Part shown: piece by piece, positions 1-6,044 of the stretch
How positions within the stretch are numbered: position 1 is the stretch's first letter
Layout: every line of letters begins with the position of its first letter
Origin: an uncultured Muribaculaceae bacterium
GTDB lineage: Bacteria > Bacteroidota > Bacteroidia > Bacteroidales > Muribaculaceae
Direction: 5' to 3'
Length of the DNA stretch: 6,931 nt
Assembly (NCBI GenBank): GCA_947173755.1
Contig: CAMWGM010000080.1
Span: forward strand, 1-6,931
Notes under the pieces: generated by a model
The model's database searches: none
What the model was told of the DNA's origin: nothing
The model's input: the letters and a program-made list of their open reading frames with translations, nothing else
Made by a program: the position numbers and the translations under genes

Positions 1-72
1 TTTTTTCAAGCAGAAGACGGCATACGAGATGTAGAGCGGTCTCGTGGGCTCGGAGTCGTGTATAAGAGACAG
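1..72 (+). other. Illumina P7/Nextera adapter left at contig start (artefact)
   Basis: This is not genomic DNA. Bases 7-30 match the 24-nt Illumina P7 flow-cell oligo (begins CAAGCAGAAGACGG, ends CGAGAT). Bases 31-38 (GTAGAGCG) sit where the i7 index belongs and differ by one base from the Nextera N707 oligo index GTAGAGAG as I remember it. Bases 39-53 (GTCTCGTGGGCTCGG) are the Nextera read-2 adapter. Bases 54-72 are the 19-nt Tn5 mosaic end with two mismatches (AGTCGTG in place of AGATGTG), ending TATAAGAGACAG. The leading six T's resemble the T spacer of surface-grafted oligos. True genome sequence starts at 73, and any reading frame crossing this junction is chimeric. Confidence 0.97.
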
Positions 73-556
73 CCTCCATCTTTGCCTCAAGATCCTCGAG
101 ATCCATTTCAAGGCGGCCATTTTCCACGATAAGAGGATTTGTGACACACACACGCTCATTCTCCTCGATAAGTCTGCGGAAAGGATGATAGACCGGCGGC
201 TGGATGAGAATTTTGTCACCTTTTGAAGTAAAGTAATTGATTATCAAACCAATACCCCTCACAATGCCACCTACATGGGCAAGTTGTTCGCGCTTCACTC
301 TCCAGTTATGACGATGCTCAAGCCACCCGATAATACTATCCCAGTAAGAATCAGGAACAGCCGAATAACCGTAGACAGGGTGCTCCAGTCGACGGCTTAA
401 AGCCTTCACGATCTCAGGTGCGACCGCAAAATCCATATCGGCGATCCAGAGGGGAATCAATTCCTCCCGGCCGAAAAAATCTTTCAGAGCGTCATATTTA
501 AGGCAACCGCTTCCATGACGGTCGACATAACGCGGGCAACAACAGTTTTCTTCCAT
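73..556 (-). CDS. MalY/PatB-family PLP-dependent C-S lyase / aminotransferase, N-terminal fragment
   Basis: This is the first 161 codons of a fold-type I PLP enzyme of the MalY/PatB family (cystathionine beta-lyase-like C-S lyases, class I/II aminotransferase superfamily). Such cytosolic enzymes split L-cystathionine or cysteine conjugates to a thiol, pyruvate and ammonia. Family marks are visible: a DRHGSGxLKYD start region (residues 12-22), PLWIADMDFAVAPEI (35-49), VYGYS (61-65), and KILIQPPVYHPF (115-126), where the tyrosine belongs to the cofactor pocket. NPLIVENGRLEMDLEDLE follows. The Schiff-base lysine and the C-terminal half are missing because the contig breaks at the adapter. The frame stays open through the adapter, so the truncation is technical and not a mutation. 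The ATG at 556-554 is preceded by an SD-like AGGAAGG five bases upstream. The N-terminus is unusually cysteine-rich (CCC at 5-7, C18). The exact substrate cannot be told. Confidence 0.9.
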
Positions 557-561
557 ATTTA

Positions 562-568
562 CCTTCCT
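562..568 (-). promoter_or_regulatory. Shine-Dalgarno-like site of the malY-type gene
   Basis: On the minus strand AGGAAGG lies five bases before the ATG at 556. It is the only clear SD-like sequence among the starts in this window; the other genes have A/T-rich or pyrimidine-rich leaders, as is usual in Bacteroidota. It supports the chosen start. Confidence 0.5.
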
Positions 569-593
569 GATGGTGCTTTAGAGGTTTGGAATG

Positions 594-601
594 CAAATTT
601 A
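594..601 (-). promoter_or_regulatory. Bacteroidota-type -7 promoter box for the malY-type gene
   Basis: The minus strand reads TAAATTTG, a full match to the Bacteroidota sigma-ABfr -7 consensus TAnnTTTG, 37 bases before the start codon. I see no good TTTG (-33 box) 19-21 bases further upstream. The call therefore rests on the -7 box and its position in the divergent intergenic region. Confidence 0.55.
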
Positions 602-627
602 GCAATTTTTACGCTTAACTCCCTTAC

Positions 628-696
628 CCTTATTATAAATTAACAATTCCCCCTCTCCATTCTTAGCACAACTGTGAATTATGAATTGTAATAAGG
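628..696. repeat. Imperfect AT-rich inverted repeat in divergent intergenic region
   Basis: CCTTATTA at 628-635 is complementary to TAATAAGG at 689-696. The inner flanks show weaker partial complementarity, and GAATT recurs at 676-680 and 683-687. The element lies between the two divergent promoter boxes. It could be a degenerate intergenic repeat, a weak hairpin or chance in AT-rich DNA. No target-site duplication can be assigned. Confidence 0.3.
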
Positions 697-731
697 ATCA
701 TTATCGCACCATTTCCGCACCCCGGCGATAG

Positions 732-739
732 TAACTTTG
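732..739 (+). promoter_or_regulatory. Bacteroidota-type -7 promoter box for the holin-like gene
   Basis: TAACTTTG matches TAnnTTTG exactly and lies 32 bases before the ATG at 772. It predicts a 5' leader of roughly 25-30 bases. A -33 TTTG element is not evident at the usual spacing. The leader has no Shine-Dalgarno sequence, which is common in this phylum. Confidence 0.6.
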
Positions 740-771
740 CACCTCATTCCCATCTTAACCAACCCTCATCT

Positions 772-1158
772 ATGAAAGAAAAACTTTTGCCTGTTCTCCT
801 GCTTGTAGCTTGCGACTACGGATCGGTGCTCTTCTGCGTCATTGCCGATCTCATCTCCGGCATCAGAAAATCGCGTAGCAAAGGAACACCCTGTACTTCC
901 TTCGGTCTGAGGCGTACGGTCGACAAACTGTCTCGCTACTATCTCACTCTTTTCGGACTCTCCGCAGTCGACCTTATGATCGTCATCTCCATGCTAATTC
1001 TCGCCGACAAAGCACCGGTTCCTCCTTTTCCTTTCTTGACTTCTTTTGGCGCACTGTGTCTTGCTCTGATCGAGATCAAAAGCATTCTTGAGACTGCCGA
1101 TGAGAAACGCGACATCCGTCGCACGGCGGCCGAGATTCTCAGTCGTCTGAAGTTGTAA
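772..1158 (+). CDS. phage holin-family small membrane protein (PF05105-like)
   Basis: A 128-residue membrane protein resembling the Bacteroidota branch of the phage_holin_4 family, whose members form lesions in the inner membrane. Hydrophobic segments run at about residues 5-28, 56-77 and 86-104. Between the first two lies the family-like pattern IADLISGIRKSRSKGxxxxSFGLRRTVDKL (24-53), a basic cytosolic loop. The tail (105-128) is charged and ends in EILSRLKL. The ATG at 772 follows a good -7 box at 732. No endolysin, spanin or other phage gene is nearby, so it may be a prophage relic or a domesticated gene. It converges on uvrC and its last 20 bases overlap the 3' end of that gene. Family assignment comes from recalled motif similarity; holin activity is unproven, and some members work in toxin secretion. 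Confidence 0.75.
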   Translation: MKEKLLPVLLLVACDYGSVLFCVIADLISGIRKSRSKGTPCTSFGLRRTVDKLSRYYLTLFGLSAVDLMIVISMLILADKAPVPPFPFLTSFGALCLALIEIKSILETADEKRDIRRTAAEILSRLKL

Positions 1159-2980
1159 TTCTCGCCTCGGTCTCGTCGCGAAGGGCATTATAGACCATCG
1201 AGGCTTTGGCCGGTCCGACCACCTCTGCTATGGCATCAAGATCTGCTTCTTTTATTCTTTTTACGCTCTTGAATACCTGCAGAAGCGCTGTTCGTGACTT
1301 TGGACCGATCCCCTTGATGGCATCGAGTGCCGAGACAGCCTGCGACTTCGAACGCTGGTTCCTGTGGTGGGTTATTCCGAAACGGTGAGCCTCGTCACGA
1401 AGCGCCTGAACCACCCTCAGTGTCTCGCTTTTTTTGTCGATGAACAATGGGAAGGAGTCTCCCGGAAAGTAGATTTCCTCAAGACGTTTCGCAATACCGA
1501 CCACAGCGATTTTTCCTCTCAGGCCCATTTCGTCGAGGGCCTCGACGGCTGCTGACAACTGACCCTTTCCGCCATCCACCACTATCAGTTGCGGCAACGG
1601 TTCATCCTCATTGACAAGACGTGTGTAACGGCGTGTCAGAACCTCTTTCATCGATGCGAAATCATCGGGTCCGACTACGGTCTTGATATTGAAGTGTCGG
1701 TAATCCTTCTTGGAGGGTCGTGCATCTTTGAACACCACGCACGACGCCACCGGATTCGACCCTTGGATATTGGAGTTGTCGAAACACTCGATATGTCGGG
1801 GCAATTCGCTGAGATGAAAGTCGCTCTGTATGCGCTTGAGCACGCGTGTCGTCTTCGCCTCCGGATCGTGACGCTCGAGCGTCTTGATCTTGTCGATGCG
1901 GTTCTGTCGGGCGTTACGTTCCGACACCTCGAGGAGTTTGGCTTTATCACCTCTTTTGGGAATCGTAAACGTAATTTCCGGCATCTCCGTGTCAGGGATT
2001 TCTCTCACCACGATCTCGCTGAAACCGATTCCGAGTTGGGTGGAAACTTCGTTGATGGCATACCCGAGAAGCTGCGCTTTCTCCTCTTCAAGACGGCGTT
2101 TGTATTCCAGCGTTATGCTCTTCACCACCGCGCCGCGCCGCACATGCATATAGTTGATGAACACATCACCCTCTCCGTCATCATCTATTCCGAACACATC
2201 GATATCCTCGATAGTCTGCGAGACTATGACGCTCTTCGCCTGATAGCGCTTGATGAGATCATACTGTTCCTTCAGCACCTGGGCCTGCTCGAAACGTAAT
2301 TGCGACGATAGTATCTCCATCTGTCCGCGCAGATATGTGAGCAGTTCCGATGTATCGCCGCGCAGTATCTGTCGCACTTTCTCGATATCCGCCAGATACT
2401 CCTCGCGGGTGATCTTTCCTACGCAGCAACCCTTGCAACGGTGAAGATGGAAATCGAGACAAAGCCGCCCTTTCCCTGCCTCCACCCATTCGGGGGTGAT
2501 GGCATGCCGGCATGAACGGAGTTCGAAGATGCGTCTGAGCAGGTCGAGTGTCGCGCGCGCCGACGCCATATCGGTATATGGTCCGTAATACTTCGAGCCG
2601 TCCTTTACCTTCGTGCGTGTCATGAAGACTCTCGGAAACGGCTCGTTGGTGACCACGATCCACGGATAGGATTTATCATCCTTAAGCAACACGTTATATC
2701 GCGGCTGGTATTCCTTGATCATCGATGCCTCCAGGTTGAGTGCATCCTGCTCGGTCGGAACCACGATATATTTCATGTCGGCGATCGCTCTCACCAGAAG
2801 GTTGGTGCGGAGCACATCGTGCGTGCGGTTGAAATAACTGCTTACCCTTCGCTTGAGGTTTTTCGCTTTGCCTACATATATCACTGTTCCCTCGGAGTCG
2901 AAATACATGTAGACTCCGGGGGTATCCGGCAATATGGCAATTTTTTCCTGAAGGGCTGCGCTTTTTTTATGTTTAGGCAT
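1139..2980 (-). CDS. uvrC: UvrABC system protein C (excinuclease ABC subunit C)
   Basis: Full-length UvrC (613 residues, normal for the family), the nuclease of nucleotide excision repair that cuts on both sides of a lesion after UvrA and UvrB recognise it. The N-terminal GIY-YIG nuclease covers about 19-100: GVYMYF (22-27), YVGKAKNLKRR (35-45) and the catalytic glutamate E84 in LNLEASMIKEYQPRYN. Cysteines C157, C174, C182 and C185/C186 match the region reported to bind an iron-sulfur cluster. A UVR segment for UvrB contact lies near 195-245. The RNase H-like nuclease has D401 (CFDNS), D439/D440 (VVGPDDF), D469 (VVDGGKGQ) and H532 (DEAHRFG). Tandem helix-hairpin-helix motifs end the protein (554-600, IKGIGPKSR). 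The start is 42 bases past the apt stop, so co-transcription is likely. The 3' end overlaps the opposing holin-like gene by 20 bases. Confidence 0.98.
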   Translation of the reverse strand: MPKHKKSAALQEKIAILPDTPGVYMYFDSEGTVIYVGKAKNLKRRVSSYFNRTHDVLRTNLLVRAIADMKYIVVPTEQDALNLEASMIKEYQPRYNVLLKDDKSYPWIVVTNEPFPRVFMTRTKVKDGSKYYGPYTDMASARATLDLLRRIFELRSCRHAITPEWVEAGKGRLCLDFHLHRCKGCCVGKITREEYLADIEKVRQILRGDTSELLTYLRGQMEILSSQLRFEQAQVLKEQYDLIKRYQAKSVIVSQTIEDIDVFGIDDDGEGDVFINYMHVRRGAVVKSITLEYKRRLEEEKAQLLGYAINEVSTQLGIGFSEIVVREIPDTEMPEITFTIPKRGDKAKLLEVSERNARQNRIDKIKTLERHDPEAKTTRVLKRIQSDFHLSELPRHIECFDNSNIQGSNPVASCVVFKDARPSKKDYRHFNIKTVVGPDDFASMKEVLTRRYTRLVNEDEPLPQLIVVDGGKGQLSAAVEALDEMGLRGKIAVVGIAKRLEEIYFPGDSFPLFIDKKSETLRVVQALRDEAHRFGITHHRNQRSKSQAVSALDAIKGIGPKSRTALLQVFKSVKRIKEADLDAIAEVVGPAKASMVYNALRDETEARITTSDD

Positions 2981-3022
2981 GTTTTGAGGAGAGATGGTTT
3001 TGTCCGGTGGGATTTCCGGAGA

Positions 3023-3541
3023 TCAGAAACTGATCAGCGAAGTCACTTCGGCATCGGCCGGAAGTGCCGCGCGACCGTTGAGTGCGGTCAGTTCAATAAT
3101 GAAGTTGATGTAGATTTTCTTCGGCTTCATCGATTTGACGAGATCGTAGGCTGCAGCCATAGTTCCGCCGGTTGCAAGCACATCGTCGTGGATCACTACG
3201 ATGTCATCTTCTGTTATCGCGTCGCGATGGATCTCGATCGTGTCGGTTCCATATTCCTTGTCATATGACATCTTGATCGTGTCGGCAGGAAGTTTTCCAG
3301 GTTTGCGCACCGGCACAAAACCCGCACCAAGTTCGAAGGCGAGGATCGAACCCCCGATAAAACCGCGGCTCTCTATGCCAACTACCTTCGTGATACCTTT
3401 GTCGCGATAAAGTTGGGACAGATCCCATCCGATGATATGAAGTCCGCGCGGCTCCTTGAAAAGTGTTGTGAGATCCTTGAACACGATCCCTTTCTTCGGG
3501 AAGTCATAGACATCGCGAATATGTTTCTTTAAATATTCCAT
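3023..3541 (-). CDS. apt: adenine phosphoribosyltransferase
   Basis: A 172-residue cytosolic type I phosphoribosyltransferase that converts adenine and PRPP to AMP and pyrophosphate in purine salvage. The PRPP-binding loop is VVIHDDVLATGGT (115-127), with the paired acidic residues and the TGGT phosphate loop intact. Other APT hallmarks are DFPKKGIVFKDLT (13-25, adenine recognition), VVGIESRGFIGG (53-64), VPVRKPGKLP (76-85) and the flexible-loop segment YGTDTIEIHRDAI (97-109). Length and N-terminus fit the family, which supports the ATG at 3541. The gene lies 115 bases downstream of mnmG across the two parS palindromes, and 42 bases upstream of uvrC. I find no TAnnTTTG box directly upstream, so it is probably read from the mnmG side. 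No defects are seen. Confidence 0.98.
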   Translation of the reverse strand: MEYLKKHIRDVYDFPKKGIVFKDLTTLFKEPRGLHIIGWDLSQLYRDKGITKVVGIESRGFIGGSILAFELGAGFVPVRKPGKLPADTIKMSYDKEYGTDTIEIHRDAITEDDIVVIHDDVLATGGTMAAAYDLVKSMKPKKIYINFIIELTALNGRAALPADAEVTSLISF

Positions 3542-3579
3542 AGTGTTTATGAGATATGATTGATAATTTCTGCTTAACT

Positions 3580-3599
3580 AATGTTTCACGTGAAACATT
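3580..3599. promoter_or_regulatory. parS: parS centromere site 1 (ParB-binding)
   Basis: The 16-base core at 3582-3597, TGTTTCACGTGAAACA, is identical to the canonical chromosomal parS consensus first defined in Bacillus subtilis. The symmetry extends to a perfect 20-base palindrome. Chromosomal ParB (Spo0J) loads as a CTP-dependent clamp at such sites, which lie near oriC and are moved by ParA. The site is non-coding, in the mnmG-apt gap. Full identity to a known consensus makes chance unlikely; binding by this host's ParB is inferred. Confidence 0.92.
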
Positions 3600-3634
3600 T
3601 CCCCGGATAACAATTCCGTCAGTATAGACACCTG

Positions 3635-3654
3635 ATTGTTCCACGTGGAACAAT
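3635..3654. promoter_or_regulatory. parS: parS centromere site 2 (ParB-binding, CC/GG variant)
   Basis: The core at 3637-3652, TGTTCCACGTGGAACA, is the symmetric parS variant (as in Pseudomonas), and again sits in a perfect 20-base palindrome. It shares the CACGTG centre and the GTT/AAC arms with site 1. The centres are 55 bases apart, close to five helical turns, so both would sit on roughly the same face of the DNA. The palindrome ends two bases from the mnmG stop codon (3659-3657). Confidence 0.9.
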
Positions 3655-3656
3655 TT

Positions 3657-5537
3657 TCATCGGCCCAACAAAAGGAGAAGTATATTGATATCTGCGGGAG
3701 ATATACCCGGGATTCGCGACGCCTGCCCTATCGTCTCAGGGTCAATGCGGGTGAGTTTCTGCCGGGCTTCCGTCGAAAGTGCTTTGACTGATTCATAATC
3801 AATCTTTCCTTTCAATTTGAGTTCATCGAGGCGCGTAAGTTTATCCGCATTCTGTCGCTCGCGCTCTATATATCCCTGATACTTTACAAGTATTTCGGCA
3901 CACTCAATTATTTCTTCTCTTCTCCGCTCCTCGATATCACTCTCAATGAAATCATTTAACGCAGGGATAACAGCGCGCAATTTTTCGATAGAGAGAGCGG
4001 GACGCAAAAGAAGGTCGCGCAGTCTCACCCCCTGTTTTAGCGGAGGTTCTCCGACTGATATGAGAAACTCCTCGACCTGAGCTGCCTTAACATGATAATT
4101 GTCGATGAATTCAATCAGTGCGTCACGCTGACGACGCTTTGAAAGCATCGCTTCATAACGAACATCGGCAGCAAGACCGATGGCATGACCTTTCGGAGTG
4201 AGTCGCATATCGGCGTCATCCTGACGGAGGAGAATACGGTATTCGGCACGGGAGGTGAACATTCGGTAAGGTTCGTCGACACCTTTGGTGACAAGATCGT
4301 CAATAAGAACTCCGATATATGCTTCGTCACGCGCAAGAGTGAACGGTATCTCACCTTTCACCTTCAGAGCAGCATTGACTCCTGCAACCAATCCTTGGCC
4401 CGCAGCCTCCTCATAGCCGGTCGTACCGTTCACCTGACCTGCAAAATAAAGACCCTCCACCAATTTTGTCTCTAAAGTGTGAAGCAACTGAGTCGGATCG
4501 AAAAAATCATATTCAATCGCATAACCCGGTCGGAATATCTGCACATCCTTAAGAGCCGGTATCGACTCCAATGCCTCTATCTGGATATTTATAGGAAGAG
4601 AAGAAGAAAAACCGTTGAGATAATACTCCGTAGTCAACTCACCCTCCGGCTCCAGAAAAAGTTGGTGCTCGGTCTTATCGGCGAAAGTGACAATCTTCGT
4701 CTCGATGCTCGGGCAATAGCGCGGACCGATACTCTGAATCTGGCCGTTGTAAAGCGGCGACTCAGGCAATCCCTTTCGTAGGATCTCGTGAGTATGCTCG
4801 TTCGTATAAACGGTATGGCACGGACGTTGACGCATGATCCTATGCACGGACGGGAGAAATGAAAACTTATGAAAATCATCATCCCCCTCCTGAAGAGTGG
4901 TGAGGTCCCAGTTGACCGACCGACCGTCAATTCTCACGGGAGTCCCCGTTTTCATGCGGTCAGTTCTGAATCCATAAGCCGCCAATTGCTCCGTCACTCC
5001 ATGAGACGCAGGTTCCGCCACACGACCTCCCTCGATCTTCACCGGGCCGATATGCATCAGTCCTCCGAGAAAAGTTCCCGCGGTAAGCACAACACATTTC
5101 GCTTCGAAAGTCACTCCGAGAGCCGTGCGCACACCCCTGGCCTTTCCATCCTCTATCAGGATCTCCGTCACAGAGTCCTGCCACATGGAAAGGCCCTGCG
5201 TATGTTCGAGCACCTCACGCCAGATTCTTGAAAAAGCCATGCGGTCTGACTGAGCACGCGGGCTCCATACAGCCGGCCCTTTCGAGCGGTTGAGCATCCT
5301 GAACTGAATGGCCGACTGATCGGTCACCACACCCATCATGCCTCCGAGAGCATCAATCTCTCTCACGATCTGCCCCTTTGCTATTCCGCCCACGGCAGGA
5401 TTGCAACTCATCTGCGCTATCTTGTTCATGTCGATAGTGATCAGCAGAGTCGACACACCGAGACGCGCCGCAGCATGCGCAGCCTCACATCCGGCATGAC
5501 CCGCACCGATGACAATCACATCATAGGAAAATTTCAT
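3657..5537 (-). CDS. mnmG: tRNA uridine-5-carboxymethylaminomethyl modification enzyme MnmG (GidA)
   Basis: Full-length MnmG (626 residues), the FAD-dependent partner of MnmE. The MnmEG complex adds aminomethyl or carboxymethylaminomethyl groups to the wobble uridine of certain tRNAs, using methylene-tetrahydrofolate. The Rossmann FAD motif is VIGAGHAGCEAA (9-20). Two conserved cysteines lie in MSCNPAVGGIAKG (C45) and the family signature GPRYCPSIE (C275). The second signature is GQVNGTTGYEEAAGQG (367-382). The C-terminal helical MnmE/tRNA-binding domain runs from about 400 to 626, with MFTSRAEYRILLRQDDADxRL (426-446) and SRIPGISPADINIL near the end. It lies 57 bases after ybeY with no -7 box between, so it is probably in one operon. 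The stop nearly touches parS site 2. gidA is classically linked to the origin and par genes, consistent with the parS pair. Confidence 0.99.
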   Translation of the reverse strand: MKFSYDVIVIGAGHAGCEAAHAAARLGVSTLLITIDMNKIAQMSCNPAVGGIAKGQIVREIDALGGMMGVVTDQSAIQFRMLNRSKGPAVWSPRAQSDRMAFSRIWREVLEHTQGLSMWQDSVTEILIEDGKARGVRTALGVTFEAKCVVLTAGTFLGGLMHIGPVKIEGGRVAEPASHGVTEQLAAYGFRTDRMKTGTPVRIDGRSVNWDLTTLQEGDDDFHKFSFLPSVHRIMRQRPCHTVYTNEHTHEILRKGLPESPLYNGQIQSIGPRYCPSIETKIVTFADKTEHQLFLEPEGELTTEYYLNGFSSSLPINIQIEALESIPALKDVQIFRPGYAIEYDFFDPTQLLHTLETKLVEGLYFAGQVNGTTGYEEAAGQGLVAGVNAALKVKGEIPFTLARDEAYIGVLIDDLVTKGVDEPYRMFTSRAEYRILLRQDDADMRLTPKGHAIGLAADVRYEAMLSKRRQRDALIEFIDNYHVKAAQVEEFLISVGEPPLKQGVRLRDLLLRPALSIEKLRAVIPALNDFIESDIEERRREEIIECAEILVKYQGYIERERQNADKLTRLDELKLKGKIDYESVKALSTEARQKLTRIDPETIGQASRIPGISPADINILLLLLGR

Positions 5538-5594
5538 ATCGTCAGCAATTTGAAGTTGTTCGCCATATTGAATTTCTTTTCACCATAGAAAAGG

Positions 5595-6032
5595 TTAAAC
5601 AAATTCGTTATTAAGTATGGCGAGAGCCTCATCCTCGGCAGCCTCCATGATGGCGCGTTCGCCCGGCCCCTTGTCGTTAATCCCGCAGAGATGGAGCACA
5701 CCGTGGATTATGACACGCTTAAGTTCCTGATCATAACTCACACCCAGTTGCTCGGCGTTGCTGGCCACTGTGTCGAGCGAGATGAACATATCGCCCGCGA
5801 TGCGACGTCCGCTGGTATAGTCGAAAGTAATGATGTCCGTGTAATAGTCGTGCGAGAGAAACTGACGGTTGACCTCGATGATTTTCTCGTCGCCACAGAA
5901 AATGTAGTTGAGCGGACCTACAAGCCGGTCGTGACGCGAAGCCACTGTCTCGATCCAGTCCGCCAGCCTGCCCAACGGCAATTCAGGCATCGGCGTGTCG
6001 CCGTCGACTATCCATTCTATACGGGTTTTCAT
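5595..6032 (-). CDS. ybeY: endoribonuclease YbeY (rRNA maturation factor)
   Basis: A 145-residue UPF0054-family metalloprotein that acts in 16S rRNA 3' maturation and ribosome quality control. Recognisable parts are NYIFCGDEKIIEVNRQFLSHDYYTDIITFDY (42-72), GDMFISLDTV (80-89) and the zinc motif IIHGVLHLCGINDKGPGE (108-125). The usual HGxLHLxGYDH is altered: H110 and H114 remain, while the third ligand position is D120 instead of histidine. I recall the same substitution in other Bacteroidota homologues, so the enzyme is probably intact. The ATG at 6032 fits the family N-terminus. It is only four bases from a TATCTTTG promoter box, so the message may be leaderless. It is the likely first gene of a ybeY-mnmG-apt-uvrC unit. 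Confidence 0.96.
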   Translation of the reverse strand: MKTRIEWIVDGDTPMPELPLGRLADWIETVASRHDRLVGPLNYIFCGDEKIIEVNRQFLSHDYYTDIITFDYTSGRRIAGDMFISLDTVASNAEQLGVSYDQELKRVIIHGVLHLCGINDKGPGERAIMEAAEDEALAILNNEFV

Positions 6033-6036
6033 AACA

Positions 6037-6044
6037 CAAAGATA
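6037..6044 (-). promoter_or_regulatory. Bacteroidota-type -7 promoter box of ybeY, almost at the start codon
   Basis: The minus strand reads TATCTTTG, a full match to TAnnTTTG, followed by GTTA-free sequence TGTT and then ATG. A TTTTTG at 6073-6068 could serve as the -33 box, but its 23-base spacer is slightly longer than the usual 19-21. With the box centred at -7, transcription would start at or within a base or two of the ATG. It is the only good box ahead of the ybeY-mnmG-apt-uvrC series. Confidence 0.65.

Noticed and set aside
54..72. Tn5 mosaic end as evidence of a natural transposon
   Set aside because: It is attached to P7, index and Nextera read-2 sequence in the exact library order, so it comes from tagmentation library preparation.
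44..226. Plus-strand 60-codon reading frame near the left end
   Set aside because: It starts inside the sequencing adapter and continues antisense to the MalY-type gene, so it is chimeric and not a gene.
1589..2299. 236-codon plus-strand frame opposite uvrC
   Set aside because: It lies wholly antisense to a fully conserved uvrC, has no recognisable domain, and has no promoter box or start context. Such shadow frames are expected here.
3003..3020. TCCGG/CCGGA inverted repeat between apt and uvrC as an attenuator
   Set aside because: It has only five-base arms with an eight-base loop and no T-run, so it cannot be told from chance.
3604..3616. GGATAACAATT resembling part of the lac operator
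   Set aside because: It is a short match without the dyad partner, in an organism without a LacI-lac context; chance is the best explanation.
3635..3660. parS palindrome plus TTTT as an intrinsic terminator
   Set aside because: The T-run lies on the plus-strand side, while the genes here are transcribed leftward. The loop would be only four bases, and the exact parS consensus explains the symmetry better.
3841..3849. TTATCCGCA resembling a DnaA box
   Set aside because: It has one mismatch to TTATCCACA, is single, and lies inside mnmG coding sequence. There is no cluster of boxes or AT-rich unwinding element, so no oriC is called.
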